From contig NZ_SPPC01000008.1 of NCBI RefSeq assembly GCF_004570975.1, positions 177,318 to 241,317 on the forward strand: DNA of 64,000 nucleotides. The letters are read 5' to 3'. Source of the stretch: Barnesiella sp. WM24. Its GTDB lineage: Bacteria > Bacteroidota > Bacteroidia > Bacteroidales > Muribaculaceae. The translations under genes were made by a program, and so were the position numbers. How positions within the stretch are numbered: the first letter of the stretch is position 1; each line of letters begins with the position of its first letter. Positions 1 through 8,009 of this stretch are shown one piece after another. A model generated the notes under the pieces. The model saw only the letters and a program-made list of their open reading frames with translations, did not search any database and had not been told where the DNA came from.

Positions 1-60
1 ATGGCGGCCTAAGAACGGTAGTGTTAATCAATAACGAACTCAAACGATTAAAAAACAGCC

Positions 61-324
61 ATGTCAAAGATTTGTCAAATCACAGGCAAGAAAGCAATGG
101 TGGGCAACAATGTGTCGCACTCAAAGCGCCGCACCAAGCGTAAATTCAATGTTAACCTCTTTGAAAAGAAGTTTTATTGGGTAGAACAGGATGCATGGAT
201 TCGTCTTACCATCTCTGCAGCCGGTCTTCGTACCATCAACAAACTCGGTCTCAACGCAGCACTGCACCATGCAGCCGAAAAGGGTTATTTAACTGGTAAA
301 GATATTAAATTTTTAGATATATAA
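61..324 (+). CDS. rpmB: 50S ribosomal protein L28
   Basis: An 87-residue protein with the L28 pattern: an N-terminal [20 protein letters not shown] segment, then a basic [13 protein letters not shown] stretch. L28 is a structural protein of the large ribosomal subunit. Only one cysteine (residue 5) is present, so this is the zinc-free form of the family. It is followed after 6 bases by rpmG and then by a DUF4295 gene, the usual Bacteroidetes order, so the three are probably one transcript. The first 60 bases of the window show no clear promoter, so transcription may start upstream of the window. Confidence 0.97.
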   Translation: MSKICQITGKKAMVGNNVSHSKRRTKRKFNVNLFEKKFYWVEQDAWIRLTISAAGLRTINKLGLNAALHHAAEKGYLTGKDIKFLDI

Positions 325-330
325 CGCACT

Positions 331-519
331 ATGGCAAAGAAAGCTAAAGGTAATAGAGTCCAAGTGATCCTTGAATGCACCGAGCACAAGGCGAGCGGTA
401 TGCCCGGCACTTCTCGTTATATTACTACAAAGAATAGAAAGAATACTACCGACCGCTTGGAGTTGAAGAAGTACAATCCTATCCTCAAGCGAGTTACTGT
501 ACATAAAGAAATCAAATAA
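331..519 (+). CDS. rpmG: 50S ribosomal protein L33
   Basis: A 62-residue basic protein, [20 protein letters not shown] at the start, with the L33 core [21 protein letters not shown] written here in two parts ([12 protein letters not shown] and [12 protein letters not shown]). It is a large-subunit ribosomal protein. There is one cysteine and no CxxC pair, so it is the zinc-independent paralogue type. It lies 6 bases after rpmB and 13 bases before the DUF4295 gene, consistent with a ribosomal-protein mini-operon. Confidence 0.96.
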   Translation: MAKKAKGNRVQVILECTEHKASGMPGTSRYITTKNRKNTTDRLELKKYNPILKRVTVHKEIK

Positions 520-532
520 TACTCCTTAAGAT

Positions 533-682
533 ATGGCAAAGAAAACCGTAGCATCACTTCAAAAAGGTGAAGGACGTACTTACAGCAAGGTTATCAAGAT
601 GGAGAAGTCTCCCAAGACCGGTGCTTACGTATTTAAAGAAGAAATGGTTCCTAACGAACAGGTTAAGAACGCTCTTAAATAA
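533..682 (+). CDS. DUF4295 family small basic protein
   Basis: A 49-residue ORF beginning MAKKTVASLQKGEGRTYSKV and ending EEMVPNEQVKNALK. It is lysine-rich and soluble. It matches my memory of the DUF4295 family, which in Bacteroidetes sits directly after rpmG. Its function is unknown; its position and charge suggest a ribosome-associated role (inference). It starts 13 bases after the rpmG stop and is followed by an intrinsic terminator, so it is the last gene of the rpmB-rpmG unit. Confidence 0.9.
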   Translation: MAKKTVASLQKGEGRTYSKVIKMEKSPKTGAYVFKEEMVPNEQVKNALK

Positions 683-706
683 GCATAATCCAAATTTCTT
701 ATATAT

Positions 707-740
707 GCAGGTCGTCAAAACTTGACGACCTGCTTTTTTT
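707..740 (+). terminator. Intrinsic terminator of the rpmB operon
   Basis: A perfect 12-bp stem (707-718 with 722-733), a 3-base loop and then a run of seven T. It lies 24 bases after the DUF4295 stop and closes the ribosomal operon. Confidence 0.92.
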
Positions 741-889
741 GTTTTTTCTGTCGGAAATTGAGGTGATGTTGTGTAATGGCTATTGTAAGTATCGCCAATG
801 CTTATAGTCAATATCGACTCAATGAATGGGGAGGCGAATATAATGCCGTGTTTTTTATTTGCGGCACTGCCACGAGTAAAATATTACAT

Positions 890-920
890 GAAAATTCCGA
901 TAGCAGCTATCGGAATTTTC
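890..920. terminator. Perfect 15-bp inverted repeat, possible bidirectional terminator
   Basis: Positions 890-904 and 906-920 are exact reverse complements with one base between them. The outer ends are AAAA and TTTT, so the hairpin reads as a terminator-like element on either strand. It sits in the non-coding stretch 741-987, which otherwise holds no gene I can support. It may isolate the next transcription unit from the rpmB operon. Confidence 0.55.
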
Positions 921-987
921 CTTGACATTTATCGTCCGGAAGGCTGGTTCATATTGTTACTTTGCAGAAAAATTAAAAGTTACAATT

Positions 988-1152
988 ATGGAAATAGAAA
1001 TGTTTTTCTGGATTCTTATCGTAGGCATCTCCATAATAGGAGTGCTTGGATACTTTATTTACACGGTTGATAAACCTCATAGCAAGAATTTTCATTATAT
1101 AGATATTGATCACGATGATATCTATTGCGATGATGATGACTGCGAAGAATAA
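988..1152 (+). CDS. Small single-pass membrane protein with acidic tail
   Basis: A 54-residue ORF starting MEIEMFFWILIVGISIIGVL: one hydrophobic segment at about residues 5-25, then a hydrophilic tail rich in His, Asp and Cys (HYIDIDHDDIYCDDDDCEE). The chosen ATG at 988 lies about 24 bases after a TTACTTTG word (957-964) that resembles a Bacteroidetes -7 box, which argues against the longer reading from 922. The 3' end overlaps the start region of the downstream exporter gene, suggesting translational coupling. I recognise no family. The acidic Cys/His tail could bind metal, but that is a guess. Confidence 0.55.
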   Translation: MEIEMFFWILIVGISIIGVLGYFIYTVDKPHSKNFHYIDIDHDDIYCDDDDCEE

Positions 1153-1921
1153 ATCACATGTATGCGCGGCTGACGCAAGCCGTTTTTTAGCAAATTACTC
1201 TGCCTATCTATGGGGATACGGGGCAACTTGCATAAGGATAACAAAGAATGTCAACCGCATGGCGGAGAGTCTTGGGTATCGTGCCGACATAACGATTCTG
1301 CCGAAGCATGTAGCCGTAGCCCTTACTGACGAGACCTCAGGTGAATACGCCCATTACACATGCTCAATCAAGAGCTTGCCGATCAGTTATCTCGCCAATA
1401 CCGGCATGAGTAAACTCAGCTGGGACGTGGCGGAAGGGAAAGTTGATATAGCCTGCGCGGAAAAGGTGATGGGCAGGATTTTCAGGACTCCACTGATGAG
1501 TGTGTGGCATGTCATGTGTCTTGTTGTGCTGGCAAATGCCGCTTTCTGCCGTCTGTTTGGTGGTGACCCGATAGCGATGGCGATAGTCGGGTTTGCAACG
1601 TTGCTCGGCTATTCAATAAAAAACATCTGTCTGAAACATGGTGTCGATGTCAGGGCTATGGTACTTCTGTCGTCATTTGTCTCCGCAATTGTAGGAAGTG
1701 CGGGATATGTATTCGGCATAACGTCCACCCCTGAAATTGCTTTAGGAACAAGTGTGTTGTATCTCATTCCGGGCATACCGTATATAAATTCTGTAAGCGA
1801 CATGATTGACGGACATTATCTGTGTTTTTTCAGCCGGACAATGCAGGCGGTAGTGCTTACATGCTGTATAGCCTCAGGTCTTACACTTGCTTTCATGATA
1901 ATGAACATAAAGATTTTCTGA
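1115..1921 (+). CDS. ThrE/YjjP-type exporter, cytoplasmic-domain subunit
   Basis: About 268 residues. The N-terminal half is a DUF1212-like domain (motifs SRFLANYSAYLWGYGA and NVNRMAESLG), followed by about five hydrophobic segments from residue 120 on. The conserved LIPGIPYINSVSDMIDGHY motif sits in the membrane part. The family includes threonine/serine exporters and the E. coli YjjP-YjjB pair reported to export succinate; the substrate here cannot be read from sequence. The partner gene follows after 4 bases. The start is uncertain: TTG at 1106 and ATGs at 1115, 1130, 1133 and 1136 are all in frame and all lie inside the 3' end of the preceding small gene. Confidence 0.85.
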   Translation: MISIAMMMTAKNKSHVCAADASRFLANYSAYLWGYGATCIRITKNVNRMAESLGYRADITILPKHVAVALTDETSGEYAHYTCSIKSLPISYLANTGMSKLSWDVAEGKVDIACAEKVMGRIFRTPLMSVWHVMCLVVLANAAFCRLFGGDPIAMAIVGFATLLGYSIKNICLKHGVDVRAMVLLSSFVSAIVGSAGYVFGITSTPEIALGTSVLYLIPGIPYINSVSDMIDGHYLCFFSRTMQAVVLTCCIASGLTLAFMIMNIKIF

Positions 1922-1925
1922 GTCA

Positions 1926-2411
1926 ATGGAAATATTTGTAAAAATAATTGAGGATGCAGTGTTTGCCGCAATTGCCGCCATCGGATTTTCAGCAATAAGC
2001 AATCCTCCAAAAGTCGCGTTCAAGTATTGTGCTCTTATTGCCGCTGTCGGACATGCCTTGCGCTATTGTCTTACTACGTTATGGGGCATGCACCTTGTAT
2101 GGGGAAGCTTCATCAGCGCATTTGTCATAGGGTGTCTTGCAATTTATTTTGCCCCGAAGGTAAAGTGTCCGCCTGAGACATTTGCCTATCCGTCGCTGCT
2201 TCCGATGATTCCTGGTATATATGCCTATAAATCACTTCAGGCATTTCTGATGCTACTCGGAAGAGGAAGTGAAGAAGAATTTACTCATTACGCCTATCTG
2301 CTACAGTTTAATGGACTGACATGTGTTCTTGTAGTGTTTGCAATGGTGCTTGGGCAGATGATTCCGATATTCCTGTTCAAACGGAAATCATTTAGTGCCA
2401 CGCGAGGTTAA
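1926..2411 (+). CDS. ThrE/YjjB-type exporter, membrane subunit
   Basis: A 161-residue integral membrane protein with about five hydrophobic segments and the motif LLPMIPGIYAYKSL, typical of the DUF3815/YjjB half of ThrE-like exporters. It starts 4 bases after the YjjP-like gene, so the two are co-translated and very probably form one transporter in the inner membrane. In ThrE of Corynebacterium the two halves are fused in one chain; here they are split, as is common in Bacteroidetes. The substrate is unknown (amino acid or dicarboxylate). Confidence 0.85.
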   Translation: MEIFVKIIEDAVFAAIAAIGFSAISNPPKVAFKYCALIAAVGHALRYCLTTLWGMHLVWGSFISAFVIGCLAIYFAPKVKCPPETFAYPSLLPMIPGIYAYKSLQAFLMLLGRGSEEEFTHYAYLLQFNGLTCVLVVFAMVLGQMIPIFLFKRKSFSATRG

Positions 2412-2426
2412 GACAGCTAAAATACT

Positions 2427-2434
2427 TATATTTG
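2427..2434 (+). promoter_or_regulatory. Bacteroidetes -7 box upstream of Ig-like lipoprotein
   Basis: TATATTTG matches TAnnTTTG and lies 28 bases before the ATG at 2463. No clear TTTG is seen at the -33 distance, so the assignment is moderate. Confidence 0.45.
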
Positions 2435-2462
2435 CAATTCATCACAAAGAAAAAAAATCCTT

Positions 2463-3500
2463 ATGCTGCCAAATCATGTGTCGATACTGTCAATTGCAGC
2501 CATGACATTATTTATGTCATGTGGCAATCGACATAAATGTAATGTTTCCGACTCGTCAGATGTCTGCACGGAGGTGAGGCAGCCACTTTCTGATTCTCTA
2601 TCCATGCGTGGTGTGTGGGATTATTATCCTCAGTCGGCAAAAACCGTGTCATTGACTTTAAGCGCCGTGACGGAATCGGCATTTGACGATGGCTGTTACA
2701 AAATATCGGCAATTGACGACCCCGCGTCGCCGGATGATATGGATGTCACGCCATCATATTCAAAAATCATAGACACGGATGACAGATATGAACAAACTGT
2801 GATACTGAATTTAGGCAGTCATCTGCCGGCAGGACGATACCGAGTGGTTAGGCTGGGTACAAGTACAATATGTGACACCCTTTATGCAGATTTCGAGATA
2901 GTTGACAAAAAGGGAGTGAAACGTATAAAAGATATTATTTCCGACTATTTTATAAACAAAGATACCGAGCGGAATGATACAGTCTTGTCTAATGTCTATA
3001 GCTTTGGAATCATAAATGACACCATTGATGTGGATTTAAGTCATGATTCGCCCTGTCTGCGGGCGATGTTTTATCGAGATGTCGTGAGCTACTCAGCCCT
3101 AAAGTTTACCGGACCGACACACCCGGCGGTTTATACCGGACTGGTAGTCACCGATACACTCGGGGTCAGCATGTCGACTGTGTTGCCGGTATATCCCGAT
3201 ACGGTAAACGAGGTTGAGTTTGTAATCCACAACAATAGCGGAAAAGAACTTAATTACGGTACTCCCTATACTATAGCGCGTCTTGTCGATGGCAGATGGA
3301 CGAAATTATATCAGAATAGTGTATGGGATATGCCGCTTTTCATGATTTCATCCGGAGGCAGTTCAGAGTTAATGACGGCGACGTTGCTGCGCCCTTTGAA
3401 TGAAATAGTCCCGGGAGAATATTTGATATATAAAGATGTGAATTTTGCAGGCGAGCGAGAGTCAGGATGGACTATCAGCGCCCGCTTTTCAATAAGATAG
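2463..3500 (+). CDS. Lipoprotein with Ig-like domains
   Basis: A 345-residue protein with a lipoprotein signal peptide: a hydrophobic stretch followed by the lipobox FMSC at about residues 17-20, so the mature chain is expected on a membrane surface. Two regions look like beta-rich Ig-like folds of the kind seen in many secreted lipoproteins: about residues 50-150 and about 230-345. The second has the pattern EVEFVIHNNSGKELNYGTPY, then DGRWTKLY and PGEYLIY. I know no specific function. The gene ends 3 bases before a LysR regulator on the same strand and may share its transcript. Confidence 0.72.
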   Translation: MLPNHVSILSIAAMTLFMSCGNRHKCNVSDSSDVCTEVRQPLSDSLSMRGVWDYYPQSAKTVSLTLSAVTESAFDDGCYKISAIDDPASPDDMDVTPSYSKIIDTDDRYEQTVILNLGSHLPAGRYRVVRLGTSTICDTLYADFEIVDKKGVKRIKDIISDYFINKDTERNDTVLSNVYSFGIINDTIDVDLSHDSPCLRAMFYRDVVSYSALKFTGPTHPAVYTGLVVTDTLGVSMSTVLPVYPDTVNEVEFVIHNNSGKELNYGTPYTIARLVDGRWTKLYQNSVWDMPLFMISSGGSSELMTATLLRPLNEIVPGEYLIYKDVNFAGERESGWTISARFSIR

Positions 3501-3503
3501 ATT

Positions 3504-4406
3504 ATGGAATTAAGACAATTGAGATATTTCGTAAAGACAGCCGAGACACTGAACTTTTCAGAGGCGGCAAAATCGCTATATGTCACACAGAGCACTTTGT
3601 CTCAGCAGATAAGGCAGCTTGAAGCAGAACTTGGAATCGCCCTTTTTGAACGTAACAGCCATAGCGTTATGCTCACAGAGGCAGGTGAGCATCTACTTGC
3701 CCAGGCTATTGACGCGATAACGTCGGCCGACACCTGCGTGACTAAGATAAATGACCTGAAACAGATGCAGACGGGTACACTGAACATCGGTGTGACATAT
3801 TCCTTCAGCCCTATATTGACAGAGCCGCTGATCACATTTATGAAGCATTATCCCAATGTGAAATTGAATATATATTATAAGACCGTTGATGAACTGATGG
3901 TGATGCTTGCAAGACATCAGGTAGATTTTGTACTTGCATTCAAGCCGATGGAAGTAGGGGAGGATATTGAGTTTCACACACTGTTTGACAGTCGCCTTTC
4001 TGTGATAATGCGCGAAGGACACCGCTTGAGCTGCCACGAGTCTCTGTCGCTTGAAGACATTAAGAACTGTGATTTTGCGTTGCCGATGAGAGGCATGCAG
4101 GCGCGTAACAAGTTATCGGCAATCATAGGTGATGATATTTCAAAACTCAATGTCAGGGCTGAGCTTAACGAGGTAAACATATTGCTCCAGCTTATTCAGT
4201 CGACTGATATTGTGACAATACTTACTGAAGCTACATTGCACGGGCACAGCGGGATAAAGAACATCCCGCTCAATGTCAGAGGAAGTGACATGGCGGGATG
4301 TGTGCATATGCTGAAAAACTCTTACCGCAAGCATTCTGCGAGCGTTTTTCTCCGGATGCTCAGCGAGTCAAATGCGGTGCGTCAACGAGTCAGCGAGTGG
4401 CTTTAA
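3504..4406 (+). CDS. LysR family transcriptional regulator
   Basis: A 300-residue LysR-type protein. The N-terminal winged helix-turn-helix is clear (MELRQLRYFVKTAETLNFSE and LYVTQSTLSQQIRQLEAELG, residues 1-60), followed by a two-lobed effector-binding domain of the CynR/CysB class from about residue 90. The effector is unknown. It lies directly after the Ig-like lipoprotein gene and overlaps the 3' end of convergent kdsA by 4 bases. No divergent target gene sits upstream, unlike the classic LysR arrangement, so its regulon cannot be guessed from position. Confidence 0.93.
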   Translation: MELRQLRYFVKTAETLNFSEAAKSLYVTQSTLSQQIRQLEAELGIALFERNSHSVMLTEAGEHLLAQAIDAITSADTCVTKINDLKQMQTGTLNIGVTYSFSPILTEPLITFMKHYPNVKLNIYYKTVDELMVMLARHQVDFVLAFKPMEVGEDIEFHTLFDSRLSVIMREGHRLSCHESLSLEDIKNCDFALPMRGMQARNKLSAIIGDDISKLNVRAELNEVNILLQLIQSTDIVTILTEATLHGHSGIKNIPLNVRGSDMAGCVHMLKNSYRKHSASVFLRMLSESNAVRQRVSEWL

Positions 4407-5212
4407 AAGCGATTGATTGCCGCGCGTATTTCTGACAGTCTGTCGAGCAGCTCCGGCAGCTGATGCAAAGGAAGCATGTTGGCTCCGTCGCTTTTTGCCT
4501 TTGAAGGCTCCGGATGAGTCTCGATAAACAGTCCGTCGACACCGACGGCAATTCCTGCGCGTGCGATGGTCTCAATCAGGTCGGGGCGTCCGCCGGTGAC
4601 TCCGGCAGGCTGGTTGGGTTGTTGAAGCGAATGTGTGGCATCAAGGATTACCGGCACTCCAAGTTTTTGCATTGTGGGAATACCGCGGTAGTCCACAATA
4701 AGGTCGGTATAGCCAAATGTGGTGCCTCTTTCGGTGATTGCTACTTGATTGTTGCCGGCGTCAATAACTTTCTTTACGGCATGCTCCATTGCTTCCGGTG
4801 ATAAGAACTGTCCTTTCTTTATATTAACCATTTTTCCGGTCTTGGCTGCGGCAACAAGCAGGTCGGTCTGTCGGCAAAGGAACGCTGGAATCTGTAGGAT
4901 ATCTACATAATCGGCGGCGAGTGAGGCTTCCGTTTCTGTGTGTATATCAGTCACGACAGGGATGTTATACGTCTCTTTTACCTTGCGCAGTATTTCAAGC
5001 GCCTTTATGTCGCCGATTCCGGTAAATGAGTCAATACGGGAGCGGTTGGCTTTTTTGTAAGAGCCTTTGAATACATAAGGAATGTCGAGCTTTGAAGTTA
5101 TTTCATTTATGTTGCCGGCTATATCCATAGCCATTTGCTCTCCTTCGATGACACATGGCCCTGCGAGAAGAAAGAAATTGTTTTTGTCAGATGACTTTAA
5201 ATATTGAATCAT
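4403..5212 (-). CDS. kdsA: 3-deoxy-8-phosphooctulonate synthase (KDO-8-P synthase)
   Basis: A 269-residue protein matching KdsA over its full length: FFLLAGPCVIEGEQMAMDIA near the N terminus, KGSYKKANRSRIDSFTGIG for phosphoenolpyruvate and phosphate binding, and DATHSLQQPN near the C-terminal third. It condenses phosphoenolpyruvate with arabinose 5-phosphate to give KDO-8-phosphate for lipopolysaccharide inner core and lipid A assembly in the cytoplasm. It is the last gene of a minus-strand run beginning near 10.5 kb and lies 77 bases after rsmE. Its 3' end overlaps the LysR gene by 4 bases tail to tail. Confidence 0.97.
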   Translation of the reverse strand: MIQYLKSSDKNNFFLLAGPCVIEGEQMAMDIAGNINEITSKLDIPYVFKGSYKKANRSRIDSFTGIGDIKALEILRKVKETYNIPVVTDIHTETEASLAADYVDILQIPAFLCRQTDLLVAAAKTGKMVNIKKGQFLSPEAMEHAVKKVIDAGNNQVAITERGTTFGYTDLIVDYRGIPTMQKLGVPVILDATHSLQQPNQPAGVTGGRPDLIETIARAGIAVGVDGLFIETHPEPSKAKSDGANMLPLHQLPELLDRLSEIRAAINRF

Positions 5213-5289
5213 TGATGTCGTGATTTTAAGTTAAAGCAATTTATTGTTGTACTGCAGCTGCGCTCAAATGCGACAGCTTATCGGGCTGT

Positions 5290-6012
5290 CTATTTATGAA
5301 CCATACTTAATTGGTTGATAATATGAAATGTGTCGCAGGCTACAAGTGCGGCGGTCTCTGTGCGAAGGCGGTTGTCGCCTAATGTCACCGGTATATAGCC
5401 GTCATCAAGAACCGCCTTAATCTCATTAAGATCAAAGTCGCCCTCAGGACCAATCAGGATTATCACACTTTTACTTGACACACTATATTCCCCTGCAAGC
5501 AGGCGGCGTGGAATAGCCGGGTCACAATAGGCTATAAACCGCTGGTCAGCAGTAAATTTTGATATGAAATCATTTAGAGGAGTCATGGCGACAATCTCCG
5601 GCAACCGCGCCTTTAGCGATTGCTTCATGGCAGAAACGGCAATACGTTGCAACCGCTCGATTTTAATCTCCTTGCGTTCGGAGTGCCGACACAAGACAGG
5701 AACTATACGGTTGACTCCTATTTCGGTAAGCTTTTCCGTAAGCCACTCCATGCGGTCCATATTTTTAGTGGGGGCTACAGCTACTGTTATGTCAGTCTGC
5801 CATGCCTGCTCCACTTGTATCTTGCTCTCGATAGCCACTGAAGCGTGACGGGGATCATCGCTCAGCAAGCGGCAGCTGTATCTGTAGCCCTTACCGTCAA
5901 TTGCCTCTATCAGCGAGCCGGGGCGTGTACGAAGCACCTTTATGCAATGGCGGGCCTCGTCTTCAGGGAGCATCTGTTTGTCCTCTATGTCAGGCGCATA
6001 AAACTGTATCAT
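5290..6012 (-). CDS. rsmE: 16S rRNA m3U1498 methyltransferase
   Basis: A 240-residue SPOUT-class methyltransferase of the RsmE family. It has an N-terminal PUA-like region (DEARHCIKVLRTRPGS), the central WLTEKLTEIGVNRIVPV segment, and the C-terminal knot motifs IILIGPEGDFDLNEI and VTLGDNRLRTETAA that bind S-adenosylmethionine. It methylates N3 of U1498 in 16S rRNA. It overlaps the upstream MFS transporter gene by 4 bases (the ATG lies in its stop region), which indicates translational coupling within the minus-strand operon. Confidence 0.95.
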   Translation of the reverse strand: MIQFYAPDIEDKQMLPEDEARHCIKVLRTRPGSLIEAIDGKGYRYSCRLLSDDPRHASVAIESKIQVEQAWQTDITVAVAPTKNMDRMEWLTEKLTEIGVNRIVPVLCRHSERKEIKIERLQRIAVSAMKQSLKARLPEIVAMTPLNDFISKFTADQRFIAYCDPAIPRRLLAGEYSVSSKSVIILIGPEGDFDLNEIKAVLDDGYIPVTLGDNRLRTETAALVACDTFHIINQLSMVHK

Positions 6013-7352
6013 GGCAATTGTTTATTCTTGATTGACACAAATCCGTCACCGCCGTCGCCGTCAATGTCGGCGGCTGTTTCGCGGTCGACATCAGGATGCT
6101 TGTCACGGTCATGAAATATCAGCATAAACAACACGGCAATAACTAACGCGTAAGCGGCAAATATAAGCCACGATGTGTGCCATCCGGAAATTATCGCATC
6201 ATTCTCGGTCTGGGAATAAACGAAGTGGTCAATTACCTTTTGCGCACACAATGTACCGATAGTCGCACCCACACCGTTGGTCATAAGCATGAATAGTCCC
6301 TGGGCGCTGGACCTGAGCTGAGACGAGGTCTTGCTGTTTACATACAGGGAACCTGACACATTGAAAAAATCAAATGCAATACCGTAGACAATCATTGAGA
6401 GAATGAACAGCCACACTCCGTCACCCGGGTTGCCTATGCCGAAGAACCCAAAACGCAGCGCCCATGCAAACATAGACATAAGCATGACTACTTTAATGCC
6501 GAATCGCTTCAGGAAAAACGGTATGAGAAGTATACACAGTGTCTCGCTCATCTGCGACAAGGATATCAGTGCGTTTGCGTTGTGTACGCCCCAGTCATCG
6601 GCATACTCGGGGATTGAGCCGAATGCCTGTATAAACGGGTTGGCAAATCCGTTAGTAATCTGCAATGCCACACCAAGCAACATTGAGAAGATGAAGAATA
6701 TTGCCATCTGCTTCTGCTTGAAGAGGGTGAATGCACGCAATCCGAATATGTCAATGAATCCGGTTGCCTTCTTATTGCGGTCAACAGGACATGCGGGCAT
6801 GAGCAACGCGTAAAACACCATTACGAGGCTTAACACGCCGGATGTGATCAGCTGGGCATAAGTGTTCTGATAGCCGGTAAAATTGACAAAGAGCATAGAG
6901 ATGATAAATCCTACTGTGCCAAGAGTTCGTATCGGTGGAAAGTGTTTTATAGTGTCAAGACCGGCTTTCTCAAGTGCGCTATATGCTACTGAGTTAGTCA
7001 ACCCTATTGTCGGCATGAAAAATCCGACCGACAGTGCATATAGGGTGAACAGGATTCCGAATTGCGGTGTGTCACCCGCGCTCATTCCGTACAATCCGGC
7101 AGAAAGCATGAATCCTCCTGCAAGAAGATGACACAAAGAGAGGGTCTTCTGGGCAGGAATCCATCGGTCGGCGATTATGCCTATCAATGCCGGCATAAAT
7201 AGCGACACAATACCCTGGATTGCATAAAAGATGCCGATATTGCCGGCAAGACCGACCTTTGACAGATAGCTGCCAAGAGATGTCAGGTATGCACCCCATA
7301 CGGCAAACTCTATGAACGTAAGCAGTGCAAGTTTGATTTTAATTCCTTTCAT
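6009..7352 (-). CDS. MFS transporter, nucleoside:H+ symporter-like
   Basis: About 447 residues with twelve predicted hydrophobic segments. The start MKGIKIKLALLTFIEFAVWG and the following GAYLTSLGSYL match the nucleoside:H+ symporter branch of the major facilitator superfamily (NupG/XapB-like), so it probably imports nucleosides across the inner membrane; specificity is inferred. I chose ATG at 7352 because residues before it in the longer frame are polar and would overlap the previous gene. It ends inside the rsmE start. The C-terminal tail is hydrophilic and acidic (DRDKHPDVDRETAADIDGDG). Confidence 0.86.
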   Translation of the reverse strand: MKGIKIKLALLTFIEFAVWGAYLTSLGSYLSKVGLAGNIGIFYAIQGIVSLFMPALIGIIADRWIPAQKTLSLCHLLAGGFMLSAGLYGMSAGDTPQFGILFTLYALSVGFFMPTIGLTNSVAYSALEKAGLDTIKHFPPIRTLGTVGFIISMLFVNFTGYQNTYAQLITSGVLSLVMVFYALLMPACPVDRNKKATGFIDIFGLRAFTLFKQKQMAIFFIFSMLLGVALQITNGFANPFIQAFGSIPEYADDWGVHNANALISLSQMSETLCILLIPFFLKRFGIKVVMLMSMFAWALRFGFFGIGNPGDGVWLFILSMIVYGIAFDFFNVSGSLYVNSKTSSQLRSSAQGLFMLMTNGVGATIGTLCAQKVIDHFVYSQTENDAIISGWHTSWLIFAAYALVIAVLFMLIFHDRDKHPDVDRETAADIDGDGGDGFVSIKNKQLP

Positions 7353-7386
7353 TGTTTTTATGATATGAGTTCGGTTATTGCTGCAA

Positions 7387-8004
7387 TCAGTGCGTTTCAT
7401 TTCGCTTGCGCTTTAATATTTCGCTGACTTTTGCGGCTTCTTCATAGTTCTCTTGTTCAATCAGGCGTTCGAGAGTGCGTTCGAGCTCTTCGATTGCATA
7501 ATTTTCAAGCTTTGGTTCTTGAGTTGTGTCATCTTCCGCTGCAATGATTCTTGTGGTTGAATCATCGTCGGCATCATCTTCCGGGCTTTCTTCAAGTATA
7601 AAACCGGTCTCGTCAAGGATTGCCTTGGTTGTGTAGATAGGCGCCTTGGTGCGTATTGCAATTGCTATGGCGTCGGATGTACGTGCATCAAGCACAATTG
7701 TACGGTCCTGATCGGCAAATGTTATCTCCGAAGAAAAAATCCCGTCTTCAAACTTGTAAATGAACACTTCCTTTAGCTTTACTCCAAATGCATGGGCAAA
7801 GCTCACAAACAGGTCATGGGTCATCGGCCGCGGTGGTATGATGCTTTCAAGGCGTATAGCTATTGACTGAGCCTCGGACGCTCCTATGATAATGGGTATC
7901 CGGTAAGGCCCGTCGACCTGTGCGAGGATAAGGGCATATGCCCCTGTCTGTATCTGGCTATAAGAAATGCCAAGTACACGTAGTCTTATTCGTTCATTTG
8001 TCAT
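7387..8004 (-). CDS. Bifunctional nuclease family protein (DUF151) with UVR motif
   Basis: A 205-residue protein. Residues about 1-135 form a DUF151/BFN domain (VLGISYSQIQTGAYALIL, PIIIGASEAQSIAIRLE, VLDARTSDAIAIAIR). The acidic linker is followed by a C-terminal UvrB/UvrC-type motif (LERTLERLIEQENYEEAAKV). Plant and bacterial relatives have been described as nucleases, but the cellular role is unclear. The ATG at 8004 gives the conserved MTNERIRLRVLG start and leaves 5 bases after mnmA; the longer frame would extend into mnmA. It sits between mnmA and the MFS gene in one operon. Confidence 0.9.
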   Translation of the reverse strand: MTNERIRLRVLGISYSQIQTGAYALILAQVDGPYRIPIIIGASEAQSIAIRLESIIPPRPMTHDLFVSFAHAFGVKLKEVFIYKFEDGIFSSEITFADQDRTIVLDARTSDAIAIAIRTKAPIYTTKAILDETGFILEESPEDDADDDSTTRIIAAEDDTTQEPKLENYAIEELERTLERLIEQENYEEAAKVSEILKRKRNETH

Positions 8005-8009
8005 CTGGA

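Noticed and set aside
922..1152. 76-residue version of the small membrane protein
   Set aside because: The longer start lies upstream of a likely -7 box and adds residues unrelated to a membrane signal; the 54-residue form from 988 is simpler.
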